Of a stretch of DNA of 64,000 nucleotides, positions 15,140 through 22,820 are shown one piece after another. A program made the translations under genes and the position numbers. The notes below the pieces were generated by a model. That model was given only the letters and a program-made list of their open reading frames with translations. It did no database searches and was not told where the DNA came from. Every line of letters begins with the position of its first letter. Position 1 is the first letter of the stretch. This stretch comes from UBA11373 sp046714175 (GTDB taxonomy: Bacteria; Actinomycetota; Acidimicrobiia; Spongiisociales; UBA11373), in NCBI GenBank assembly GCA_046714175.1, contig JBKKBI010000062.1, positions 13,667-77,666 on the forward strand. The letters run 5' to 3'.

Positions 15140-15958
15140 TCAGATGCACGAGGGCCCCTGCGGGTAGGTGGCCGTCTTGTGTGAGGCCCGCGAGGTCTGT
15201 ATCACCTGACCGGTATCGATGATCAGCACTCCGGCATCGTCCACTTCGACGACGAAACGGTCGAGATTCCGGGGTGCCGGGCCGCCTTCGTACTCCCCGT
15301 GGTAGTTGTATTTGGAGGAGTGGCAGGGACACTCGAACCCTTGCGAGGTATCGCATTGCGGCACGCGGCAGCCGAGGTGGACGCAACGTTGCCACAGCGC
15401 CATGAGGCCACCGGCCACCACGGGGAGTCCCTCAAAGCTACTGCCGGCCATTTCCCCCTGGAACGGCACGAGGTAGGCCTGAGCCGCGGGGACGAACAGC
15501 GGGCTGACCCGGCCATCGGCGAGGAAGACCTGTGTGGCGAGATCCTCGGCCTTTCCTGCGGCAACCTTGGAGCCGAATCCCCCCGCTTTGATGCGGGGCC
15601 ACATGAAGCCGAGGGTGAAGATGCCCATCTGGGCCATGAACAGCCCGAAGATCCCGGCCACGCCGCGATTGAAAAACTGGCGCCGGGTGACTCCGTACGC
15701 CTCCGGGCCGACCTCCTCGCGCTGGGTGAGGGGATCGATCGGCGGGGTTTCGTCGAGTTCGACCGGCACCACGGTCTTCGCGGCGGAGGCTGCGTCAGCG
15801 CGGCGGCGGCGCTTGTCGCGACGCAGGGCCTTGCGGTCGGCGGACCCGGTGATCGGTCCGGTGTCGGAGTTACGCCGCAACGCCACGCTGGCCACGGCGA
15901 GCGCGCCGAGCAGGCCGACGGCGGCAAAGGCGAGGATGGCGATCTGGGTCGTGCTCAT
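15140..15958 (-). CDS. qcrA: Rieske iron-sulfur protein of the cytochrome bc complex
   Basis: 272 residues. The cluster ligands are in CVHLGC and CPCHSSKYNYHGEY, with the extra Cys pair that forms the family disulfide. An N-terminal membrane span (about 5-25), an Arg/Lys-rich stretch and a second anchor follow; RRQFFNRG before the second span resembles a twin-arginine signal, in keeping with Tat export of folded Rieske proteins. Start at 15958 overlaps the stop of the cytochrome b C-terminal gene (ATGA); the much longer open frame upstream is not coding. It carries electrons from quinol at Qo to the cytochrome c subunit. Confidence 0.92.
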   Translation of the reverse strand: MSTTQIAILAFAAVGLLGALAVASVALRRNSDTGPITGSADRKALRRDKRRRRADAASAAKTVVPVELDETPPIDPLTQREEVGPEAYGVTRRQFFNRGVAGIFGLFMAQMGIFTLGFMWPRIKAGGFGSKVAAGKAEDLATQVFLADGRVSPLFVPAAQAYLVPFQGEMAGSSFEGLPVVAGGLMALWQRCVHLGCRVPQCDTSQGFECPCHSSKYNYHGEYEGGPAPRNLDRFVVEVDDAGVLIIDTGQVIQTSRASHKTATYPQGPSCI

Positions 15959-16647
15959 AGGTCGAAGAAGATCCCGTCGCGCCAGGGGAAGATGAAGTTG
16001 AGGCCGCGTCCCCGGTAGAACGAACCGATCATGGTGAGGATCGCCGCCGCCACCACGAAGAACGTGAACATCATGATGGCGAACTTGCGGTCGGACGGCC
16101 GGGTGGAGCGGTTGCGGTCGATGTAGGGGATGATCGCCAGGCCGGCGAGCCCCAGTCCGGGGATGAGCACGCCGGCGATCTGTGGGTCGAAATACACCAG
16201 CAACTCCTGCAGCCCGAGGAAGTACCACGGAGCCTTCGAGGGATTGGGCTGGGCGTTGGGGTTGGCCAACTCGAGCAGCGGCGCATCCTGGAAGATCGAG
16301 AACACGATCAGCAGCGCGGTCACGACCAGCAGGGCGACGAACTCCATGGCCAGGAGGTGAGGCCACACGTTGACCTTGTCGGTGGGCTCCTTCTTCACCT
16401 GCTGGATCGCGTTGGCCTTCACCACGGTGAGCAGGCGCTGCGTGCGCACTCCTTCGGGGATGGCGGGCGCGGCGGGGGCGCTGCGGGCCGGGGCGGTGGC
16501 GGTGGCGGTGGCGGCTACGGCCGGTGCCGCACCGGGCAATGCGGCCCCGCCGGTCATCTCGGCCCACACCTGTTCGAACGGCACACCGGTGGCCTTGGCC
16601 TTGGCCTCGGCCGAGCGGCGGAGTAGATGTTCGGGAACGGTTGCCAT
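15955..16647 (-). CDS. cytochrome b C-terminal subunit (subunit-IV-like)
   Basis: 230 residues. It has three membrane helices and the Qo-site element in KAPWYFLGLQELLVYF (about 140), the equivalent of PEWYF. This is the C-terminal half of a split cytochrome b, as in b6f complexes. The first 33 residues (VPEHLLRRSAEAKAKATG, then FEQVWAEMTGG) form a small helical module followed by an Ala/Pro-rich linker of about 35 residues; the same module begins the cytochrome c at 20676. It follows the b6-like gene by 12 bases. Confidence 0.88.
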   Translation of the reverse strand: MATVPEHLLRRSAEAKAKATGVPFEQVWAEMTGGAALPGAAPAVAATATATAPARSAPAAPAIPEGVRTQRLLTVVKANAIQQVKKEPTDKVNVWPHLLAMEFVALLVVTALLIVFSIFQDAPLLELANPNAQPNPSKAPWYFLGLQELLVYFDPQIAGVLIPGLGLAGLAIIPYIDRNRSTRPSDRKFAIMMFTFFVVAAAILTMIGSFYRGRGLNFIFPWRDGIFFDL

Positions 16648-16659
16648 GTCTCGTATCTC

Positions 16660-17445
16660 CTACAGCGGTCCCGAGATGCCGCCGTCCTTGCGCACCCGCC
16701 AAAAGTGCACCGCCATGAAAATGACGATCAGGAAGGGCAGGGCGAGGACGTGCAGGACGTAGAAGCGGAGCAGTGTCGGCGCCCCCACCTGGAGCCCTCC
16801 GAGCAAGACGAACGAGACCTGGTCGCCGAACACCGGCGTATAGCCACCCATGTTGGTGCCCACCGTCACCGCCCAGATGGCCAGCTGGTCCCAGGGGAGC
16901 AGGTATCCGGTGAAGGACAGCAGCAGGGTGAGGAACAAGAGCACCACTCCCACCACCCAGTTGAATTCGCGCGGCGGCTTGTAGGCCCCGTGATAGAAGA
17001 CCCGGGTCATGTGCAGAAACACCGTGATCACCATCAGGTGAGCGCCCCAGCGGTGCAGGTTGCGCACGATCTGGCCAAAGGCGACATCGGTGGAGAGCGC
17101 CTGGATGTCCGGGTAGGCCTGCGTGGCGGACGGCGTGTAATAGAACATCAAAAAGATGCCGGTGATGGTCAGCAGAATGAACAAGAAGAAAGACAACCCG
17201 CCCAGACACAGGGTGTAGGACAGGCGAACCGCGTGCCGCTTCACCTTCACGGGGTGAAGGTGATAGAGCACGTTGTTCATGATCACGTAAGAGCGGTTGC
17301 GGGGGCTGTCGGCGTACCCCTTACGCATCGGTGAACCGGGGCGGAACATCGACTCCCAGGCCTCCGAGCCGCGGATACGGGTGCCTACCCCGGCGATGCG
17401 CTCGCCGAGTCTGGTGCGTCCGTTGCCGTTTCCGTTGCTCGCCAC
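16660..17445 (-). CDS. cytochrome b N-terminal subunit (b6-like)
   Basis: 261 residues. Four core membrane helices with two pairs of haem histidines: RNLHRWGAHLMV (about 128) with HMTRVFYHG, and RFYVLHVLALPF with MAVHFWRVRKDGG (about 225-250). Qo-side TGYLLPWDQLAIWAV is present. Together with the following gene it makes a complete diheme cytochrome b that is split like b6/subunit IV, unlike the single-chain QcrB of typical actinobacteria. The 5' part (about 50 residues, Gly/Asn/Arg-rich) precedes the first amphipathic helix. Confidence 0.92.
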   Translation of the reverse strand: MASNGNGNGRTRLGERIAGVGTRIRGSEAWESMFRPGSPMRKGYADSPRNRSYVIMNNVLYHLHPVKVKRHAVRLSYTLCLGGLSFFLFILLTITGIFLMFYYTPSATQAYPDIQALSTDVAFGQIVRNLHRWGAHLMVITVFLHMTRVFYHGAYKPPREFNWVVGVVLLFLTLLLSFTGYLLPWDQLAIWAVTVGTNMGGYTPVFGDQVSFVLLGGLQVGAPTLLRFYVLHVLALPFLIVIFMAVHFWRVRKDGGISGPL

Positions 17446-17503
17446 TTCGCCTCCGTTGCGTCCTCAGTCTCCGCCGCCACCCGTCATTCGGTCAAATCAC
17501 CAG

Positions 17504-17953
17504 TTACCAGCGCACCCCATAGGCGTAACCATTGCGATCATCGCGCTGCCCGCTGTCTACATCCCACGGGGAGTCGCCGCCCTTGGCTGCGGCGGTCGCC
17601 GCCAGGGAACCGTCGTACTTCCCCAAAGCGATCACCCCGGTCGGGCACCGATCCACGCAGAGCGCGCACCGGGTGCACTCGTCCTCGTCGACTACGAAAA
17701 AGCCCCGATTGGCGGTGTCCTCGCGGGGGTCGGCGACATTGGTGGCCTCGGCGATGGCATCCATGGACAGATAGTGGATGCACTTCCACGGGCAGATGTC
17801 GACGCAGCCCTCACACAGGATGCACTCCGACTGGTCGATGTGGAGGTACTGCTTGGGCTTCACGGCTGCAGCGAGATACGAGCCGTCGACCATCGCCAAC
17901 TGATAGTCCTCCCGGAAGGGGGGAGTCTCGAGCCAGGCTTCGGTGGGGGCCAT
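17504..17953 (-). CDS. 2x[4Fe-4S] ferredoxin-like subunit in the bc operon
   Basis: 149 residues with two cluster sites: CILCEGCVDICPWKC at about 43 and CTRCALCVDRCP at about 88. The Cys spacing is complete for two [4Fe-4S] clusters. A 30-residue tail follows. It lies between two membrane-protein genes in the bc operon, so it probably docks on the complex from the cytoplasmic side. Donor or acceptor is unknown; coupling to a ferredoxin pool or to the second complex I is speculation. Confidence 0.88.
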   Translation of the reverse strand: MAPTEAWLETPPFREDYQLAMVDGSYLAAAVKPKQYLHIDQSECILCEGCVDICPWKCIHYLSMDAIAEATNVADPREDTANRGFFVVDEDECTRCALCVDRCPTGVIALGKYDGSLAATAAAKGGDSPWDVDSGQRDDRNGYAYGVRW

Positions 17954-18574
17954 CTACTTGCCTCCCTTCACGACTGTCCGGCCATACAGGGAGGTCGTCG
18001 TAGCCGCGGCCCGGCGTGCGGCGCGCCTGCCCCGCTCCTGCCACTGGTAGGCGATGATCGCGACCGCGGCGACCACCGTCGTGGCATACCCGGCGACGAT
18101 GATGTCCTTGAGGGTGCCGTAGGAGAGCGACACGTTGTTGTTGAGCACCAACCACTTGGGCACGGTCAGCAGGATTCTTCGCTGCGACCAATCGAGTGTC
18201 CCCTGCGCCAGGTTGAGCCACTGGTTGGGCACCACACCGAGGAGGATCAGCATCTCCAGGGTGAAGATGAAGGCACCCACCGTCGCCAGCGCCCAGGTCA
18301 ACTTGCGGCCGTAGATCCATCCAAAGACGATTGCCGCCAGCCCGATCTGTGAACCGAGCACGGCGATGGCACCGCCCGTCATCGGCAGTACCCAGCACAG
18401 GTCGGGGTTGGTCTCGAAAAACATGCAGCGCGGGACCCAGGAGTAGATCGGTCGGCCTACCGAGTCGGCCACGGGAAGGGCGGTGAAATGGGCGATGGCC
18501 ACCCCGAGGGCGAGCAGCAAGAAGCCGACGACGACGCCGATGACGCCGATTCGCCTGCGCTTCTGGTCGGTCAC
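17954..18574 (-). CDS. unknown polytopic membrane protein, first gene of the bc operon
   Basis: 206 residues with four to five predicted spans (IGVIGVVVGFLLLALGVAIA; LPMTGGAIAVLGSQIGLAAIVFG; WALATVGAFIFTLEMLILLGV; IIVAGYATTVVAAVAIIAYQW) and a basic C-terminal tail. It has a short extracytoplasmic loop with two Cys (CMFFETNPDLC). The GTG at 18574 is chosen because AAGGAG sits ten bases upstream; the frame runs further back but through low-complexity sequence. Its stop touches the ferredoxin start. No family recognised; by position it may anchor the ferredoxin. Confidence 0.7.
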   Translation of the reverse strand: MTDQKRRRIGVIGVVVGFLLLALGVAIAHFTALPVADSVGRPIYSWVPRCMFFETNPDLCWVLPMTGGAIAVLGSQIGLAAIVFGWIYGRKLTWALATVGAFIFTLEMLILLGVVPNQWLNLAQGTLDWSQRRILLTVPKWLVLNNNVSLSYGTLKDIIVAGYATTVVAAVAIIAYQWQERGRRAARRAAATTTSLYGRTVVKGGK

Positions 18575-18740
18575 CGTGCTGTCTCCTTGGGCGGGCAACA
18601 TCTTACGCCCGTGTCGGCCCCGCCCGATTCCCGCAGGCGCTTGCCGGAGCCGGTCCCCATCGCCCATCGCCGATGGCTCCTCCCGGGTATCGATCGCCGG
18701 CTCGTCCTCGCCGCGCGACACGACCCCGTAGCCGAACCTC

Positions 18741-18746
18741 TAACCT
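18741..18746 (+). promoter_or_regulatory. -10 hexamer (TAACCT)
   Basis: TAACCT lies 31 bases before the GTG at 18778 in the divergent region between the bc operon and the oxidase-like fusion. Unlike most promoters here it leaves a leader long enough to contain the GGGGA ribosome site. Confidence 0.4.
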
Positions 18747-18777
18747 CCGACCGGTTCGCGCACGAAGGGATCGGGGA

Positions 18778-20673
18778 GTGGCTTCGGCAGCAGGCAACAA
18801 CGGGGGGCATGGCAACCCGTCGCGGCTGGCCGGGCTCACCATTCGCCTCTCCTTCCTGATCGCTGCCGCCTTTCTCCTCGTCGGGCTGGCCCTTGCCGGA
18901 GTCGCCGCTGCCCAGCTGGTCTCTCCGGACCTGGTTTCGGGCAACGCGATGCTCTCTTACGGGCGGGTCTTTCCCGCCGGCACCGCCGCACTCCTCTTCG
19001 GCTGGCTGACAGTGGCGTTCGTCGGTGTGTCGTTCCACGCCGTTCCCCGGCTGGTGGGTTCCCACCTGGCGATGCCGCTCTTTGCGTTCGGTGCCCTCGG
19101 TCTCATCGCCGGTGGCGCCGCTGCCGGCGTTGCGATGATCCTCCTGGGAGAAAACGTCGGCGGGCGTTGGCTCGAGTTCCCGCTCTTCGTCGATGGCGCT
19201 CTTGTGGCCGGATATGCCGCGGTCGCCGGCGTGCTCGTGATGACGTGTCGTCGCGGTACCCGAGAAGGCATTCCGCTTCCCGCTTGGTACCTGGTGGCGG
19301 GTTCGGTCTGGCTGCTCTTCGCCCAAGCGGCGGGGGCGATCCCTGGATTGGAGGGACTCGCCGGTGAGGTCCAGTCCGCCTTCACCGGTGCTGCCCTGTT
19401 CGGCATGTGGGCGGCCACCGCCGGCGTCGGGGTGGCCTACACCGTCGCTGCCGGAGCAATCGGTGAGGTGCGGTTCAACGAACGGTTGGGGCGGATCGGC
19501 TTCTGGTCCCTGGCGTTCATGTGGGTGTGGACCACCGCCCGGGTGCTCCAGTTCGGACCGACCAAGGATTGGATCGAGACGGTCCCGGTGGTGTTCGGGG
19601 CGGGACTGGTGGTCGCGGTACTCGCGATCGCGACCGACTTCGCCGGGGCACTGCGCGGCCGGTGGTCGGCGGTAGCCGCTTCGCCGCCATTGCAGATGGT
19701 CGTTGCTGGTCTCGGCTTCCTCGTGATAGCGGTTGCGACCGCATTTGTCGGAACCATGCGTTCGGGGTCGGCGGTGCTCCGCTTCACCGCCTGGGACTCC
19801 GGCGTCGAGGCCGCGGCGCTCCTGGGCGCGTTCACCCTGTTCGCCCTGGCGGGTATCGCGGCGACGGCGCCGGCGTTGCGCGGCCGCACCTGGGGAGTCT
19901 GGTCGGGCCGAGGGGTGTTGTGGCCGGTGGTGGTGGGCGCCGGGGTTGCGGTGGGCTCGCGATTGATGGCCGGGGTGCAGCAGGGGCTGTCGTGGCTTGC
20001 CGGCGTGCAGACGGGTGAGTATCAGAATTTCGGGGATGGGTTCGGTCGTTCGCTCGCGCCACTGGCCGGTCTCGACGGCGCCTACCTGGTGGGTGTTGGC
20101 CTGATCGCCCTTGGCGCGGTCGGCTTTGCGCTACGCGTCCTGTGGTTGAGCATCGGCGCAAGCCATGGCCACTCGCAGCCGGTGGTCGGTTTCATCACTC
20201 AGCCACTCAGGTCGTTGCTGCGTGGTGCGGTGGCGGTCTTCGCGCTCGGCGCGTTGGGTGCCTTCGCCTTCCCCGCGGTCGACTCGCGGCCATCGGCTTC
20301 TGTGCTGGCGGAGACCACCCGCAACTTTGCCGCCAACCCGGTGGCGGAGTTGGGGCGGGAGGTCTATGTCCGCGAGGGGTGCTGGTATTGCCACACCCAG
20401 CAGGTGCGCCAGGTACGCACCGATCTCGGACTGGGACCGGTTTCGCAGCCGGGCGACTACGCCTACGACCCCGCCGGTGTCGCCGGGTGGCGGCGCATCG
20501 GCCCCGATCTGATGCACACGGGGAGTCGCAACGACACCGCGAGTGCCGCCTGGGTGCGGAACCACCTGACCGATCCGCGCGCCGAGCATGCATGGTCGGT
20601 GATGCCGTCGTTCGAGTATCTCAGTAACGAGGAACTGACGGCGCTGTCGGTCTACGTTTCGGGATTGGAGTGA
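18778..20673 (+). CDS. haem-copper-oxidase-like (CcoN-like) membrane domain fused to CcoO-like cytochrome c
   Basis: 631 residues. About 12 membrane spans (residues 20-500) with the general layout of CcoN/NorB subunit I, then a monohaem domain with CWYCHTQQVRQVRTD, the CcoO signature, and a distal Met in VMPSFEYL. The His residues that bind haem b, haem b3 and CuB in catalytic subunits are almost all missing: the membrane part shows only FHAVPRLVGSH and SHGHS. It therefore cannot be a normal oxygen-reducing subunit. Start GTG at 18778 follows GGGGA. Overlaps or abuts the next cytochrome c gene. Possible electron-transfer partner of the bc complex encoded divergently. Confidence 0.7.
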   Translation: MASAAGNNGGHGNPSRLAGLTIRLSFLIAAAFLLVGLALAGVAAAQLVSPDLVSGNAMLSYGRVFPAGTAALLFGWLTVAFVGVSFHAVPRLVGSHLAMPLFAFGALGLIAGGAAAGVAMILLGENVGGRWLEFPLFVDGALVAGYAAVAGVLVMTCRRGTREGIPLPAWYLVAGSVWLLFAQAAGAIPGLEGLAGEVQSAFTGAALFGMWAATAGVGVAYTVAAGAIGEVRFNERLGRIGFWSLAFMWVWTTARVLQFGPTKDWIETVPVVFGAGLVVAVLAIATDFAGALRGRWSAVAASPPLQMVVAGLGFLVIAVATAFVGTMRSGSAVLRFTAWDSGVEAAALLGAFTLFALAGIAATAPALRGRTWGVWSGRGVLWPVVVGAGVAVGSRLMAGVQQGLSWLAGVQTGEYQNFGDGFGRSLAPLAGLDGAYLVGVGLIALGAVGFALRVLWLSIGASHGHSQPVVGFITQPLRSLLRGAVAVFALGALGAFAFPAVDSRPSASVLAETTRNFAANPVAELGREVYVREGCWYCHTQQVRQVRTDLGLGPVSQPGDYAYDPAGVAGWRRIGPDLMHTGSRNDTASAAWVRNHLTDPRAEHAWSVMPSFEYLSNEELTALSVYVSGLE

Positions 20674-20675
20674 CC

Positions 20676-21635
20676 ATGGACGAACTGCTCGCTGCAGCGG
20701 CCAAAGCCACCGGGATGTCGGAGAACATGGTCAAGCGGTCCGCTACGGCTCGAGCCAAGGCGCAGGGAACCACGGTGGAAGCAGTGCTGGCGGAGTGGGC
20801 CGGCGTGCCGGTGCCCGCAGCAGCCGCGTCCGCCCCGGCGGCGACCGAGCCGGCGGCGGAGGCTGCGGCTGCGGAGACCGCTATCCCCGCCGAGGTCGCG
20901 GCCCCCGCTGCGGAGACCGCGGCCCCCACCGAGGTTGCTGAGTCGGAACCCGCCGAGGTTGCTGAGACGGAACCCGCCTCGGATCTCGAGATCGAAGAGA
21001 GCGGGGAAGAGGTCGCGCCGACACCGGCCGCGCCAGCACCTGTGGCCGCGGTGCGCGAGGTGGTGCCGTCGGGTGCCATCCCGCGCTGGCTGGCCGGCCT
21101 ATTCGTCGCGGTGCCGCTATTTGCGCTCACCTATCTCGCCTTCGTTCCCAACGGACCCGCTTGTGGTGATGCCGGTTCGCTGGCCGTCGACCCTGTCACC
21201 GGCGAGATGGTCAATTGCGACGGCACCGCCATCGGCGGCGAGGGGGAGACCGACTATTTCGCTCTTGGCCTCGAGGTGTATGGAAGCAGTGGCTGCATCG
21301 CATGCCACGGCGAGGGTGGCGCCGGAGCCGGCGACTTCCCCGCCTTTACCGAAGGGGCGCTGCTGGCGACCTTCCCCGAAGGATCCTGTTCCACCCATAT
21401 CGAGTGGATTCGATTGGGCACTGCGCAATGGCCCGAGCCGACCTACGGCGCCAACAACAAGCCCGTTGGTGGTTCAGGAGCGGTGATGCCGACCTTTGGC
21501 TCGCAGCTCAGCGACGAGGAGGTGAAGGCGGTCGCCCTGTACGAGCGTGTCGCCTTCGGCGGCCAGAGCCTGGAGGCGGCCATGCTCGATTGCGTCGGAG
21601 CCCCGACCGAAGCCGAGGCGGCGGCAGAGGGATAA
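20676..21635 (+). CDS. membrane-anchored monohaem cytochrome c (CcoP-like)
   Basis: 319 residues. Residues 1-45 are a small helical module (ENMVKRSATARAKAQG, then EAVLAEWAG) matching the N-terminus of the split cytochrome b C-subunit. An Ala/Pro/Glu-rich repeat linker (about 48-130) follows, then one membrane span (WLAGLFVAVPLFALTYLAF, about 142) and a cytochrome c domain with CIACHGEGGAGAG (about 208) and Met in AVMPTFGSQL. The ATG at 20676 has GGAG five bases upstream; a GTG six bases earlier is possible. Probably works with the upstream fusion protein. Confidence 0.8.
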   Translation: MDELLAAAAKATGMSENMVKRSATARAKAQGTTVEAVLAEWAGVPVPAAAASAPAATEPAAEAAAAETAIPAEVAAPAAETAAPTEVAESEPAEVAETEPASDLEIEESGEEVAPTPAAPAPVAAVREVVPSGAIPRWLAGLFVAVPLFALTYLAFVPNGPACGDAGSLAVDPVTGEMVNCDGTAIGGEGETDYFALGLEVYGSSGCIACHGEGGAGAGDFPAFTEGALLATFPEGSCSTHIEWIRLGTAQWPEPTYGANNKPVGGSGAVMPTFGSQLSDEEVKAVALYERVAFGGQSLEAAMLDCVGAPTEAEAAAEG

Positions 21636-21662
21636 GCCTCCCGCCTCGGCCGCCCATCGCTC

Positions 21663-22676
21663 CTAGGCACGGACCACTTGGGCCACGATCGCGATCGCCT
21701 CGTCGATGTCCTTGGTGCTGACTCCGAGGTGGGTCACCATCCGGATGCGGCCCGACAATGGCGATGCGCGCACTCCTGCTTCCGCCAGCGCGGCGACGAA
21801 TGCTGCCGCCTCCACTCCCCGCGGTGGGGTGAAGAACACCATGTTGCTCTCTGGGGGAAGCACATCGAGGCGGAGATCGGCAAGTCCGGCACCGAGTCGG
21901 GCGGCGTTGGCGTTGTCCTCGGCGAGGCGATCGACGTTGTGGTCGAGGCCGTAGAGCGCGGCGGCGGCGAGGAACCCCGACTGGCGCATCGCCCCGCCGA
22001 ACAGGTACTTGAACCGGTTGGCCCGGGCGATGAAGTCCGCAGAACCTGCGATGGCCGCGCCGCCCGGTCCACCCAGTCCTTTGGAGAAGTCGATCCATAG
22101 AGCATCTACCGGAGCCGCCCAGCGATTGACCGCGACACCGGTGGCGGCGACGGCGTTGAATACACGGGCGCCATCGGTGAACACCGAGGCGCCACGGCGG
22201 TGCGCCAGTTCTGCCACCGCCCGGTACTGATCGATCGGCCACACGGTGCCGCCGGCAAAGTTGTGGGTTTGCTCGAGGGCTACCAGGGGAGTGCGGGACA
22301 CGTAGAGACTCCCCGTGTTGAGCGCGGTCCCGAGTTGATCCGGCGTGAAGTGGCCGTGCTCTCCGACGATGGGCTCGAAGAAGATTCCCGACAGTGCGGC
22401 CGCTCCGCCCCCTTCGGCTCGCATCAAGTGGGCGCGGTGGTCGCACACCACGGCATCTCCAGGCCGGGTGAAGGCCGCAACGGCCACCTTGTTACACATC
22501 GATCCGCTGGGAAGGAAGAGCGCCGCCTCCTTCTCCAACATGGCTGCCACCCGCTCCTCGAGGGCGCTGGTGGTGGGGTCCTCCCCCAGTTGCTCGTCAC
22601 CGACCTCGGCCGCAGCCATCGCGGCCCGCATCCCGTCGGTGGGGAGGGTGTGAGTGTCGGAGAAGAGGTCGATCAT
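21663..22676 (-). CDS. ltaE: low-specificity L-threonine aldolase family (PLP)
   Basis: 337 residues, the family's usual length. Seen: MIDLFSDTHTLPTDGMRAAM start, LGEDPTTSALEERVAAM at about 34, SGSMCNKVAVAAF at about 58, FTDGARVFNAVAATG with the cofactor Asp at about 165, and the PLP lysine in DFSKGLGGPGGA at about 197. The enzyme splits threonine or allo-threonine into glycine and acetaldehyde. The ATG at 22676 gives the standard N-terminus; a TAGGGT hexamer lies 11 bases upstream of it. Convergent with the cytochrome c gene. Confidence 0.88.
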   Translation of the reverse strand: MIDLFSDTHTLPTDGMRAAMAAAEVGDEQLGEDPTTSALEERVAAMLEKEAALFLPSGSMCNKVAVAAFTRPGDAVVCDHRAHLMRAEGGGAAALSGIFFEPIVGEHGHFTPDQLGTALNTGSLYVSRTPLVALEQTHNFAGGTVWPIDQYRAVAELAHRRGASVFTDGARVFNAVAATGVAVNRWAAPVDALWIDFSKGLGGPGGAAIAGSADFIARANRFKYLFGGAMRQSGFLAAAALYGLDHNVDRLAEDNANAARLGAGLADLRLDVLPPESNMVFFTPPRGVEAAAFVAALAEAGVRASPLSGRIRMVTHLGVSTKDIDEAIAIVAQVVRA

Positions 22677-22806
22677 TGGCTTTCCCGACCCTACCGCGTC
22701 AGGGAAAGCCGAGTGGGCGATTGGCAGACAGCAGAAGGCGCCGACGCCATCTGCCACCTGCGATTTGCCGTCCCCCCGGGCGATGGGATATCGGACGACC
22801 GACCTC

Positions 22807-22812
22807 TACCCT
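22807..22812 (+). promoter_or_regulatory. -10 hexamer (TACCCT) of a leaderless promoter
   Basis: TACCCT ends eight bases before the ATG at 22821 and there is no ribosome site. Confidence 0.5.
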
Positions 22813-22820
22813 CCGCACCC

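Noticed and set aside
15140..17209. Long minus-strand frame extending the Rieske protein by over 400 residues
   Set aside because: The extension is an out-of-frame reading of the two cytochrome b genes; the Rieske start at 15958 overlaps the preceding stop.
18490..18780. Rex operator in the divergent bc/oxidase-like promoter region
   Set aside because: No TGTGAA-n-TTCACA type palindrome was seen there or before either nuo operon.
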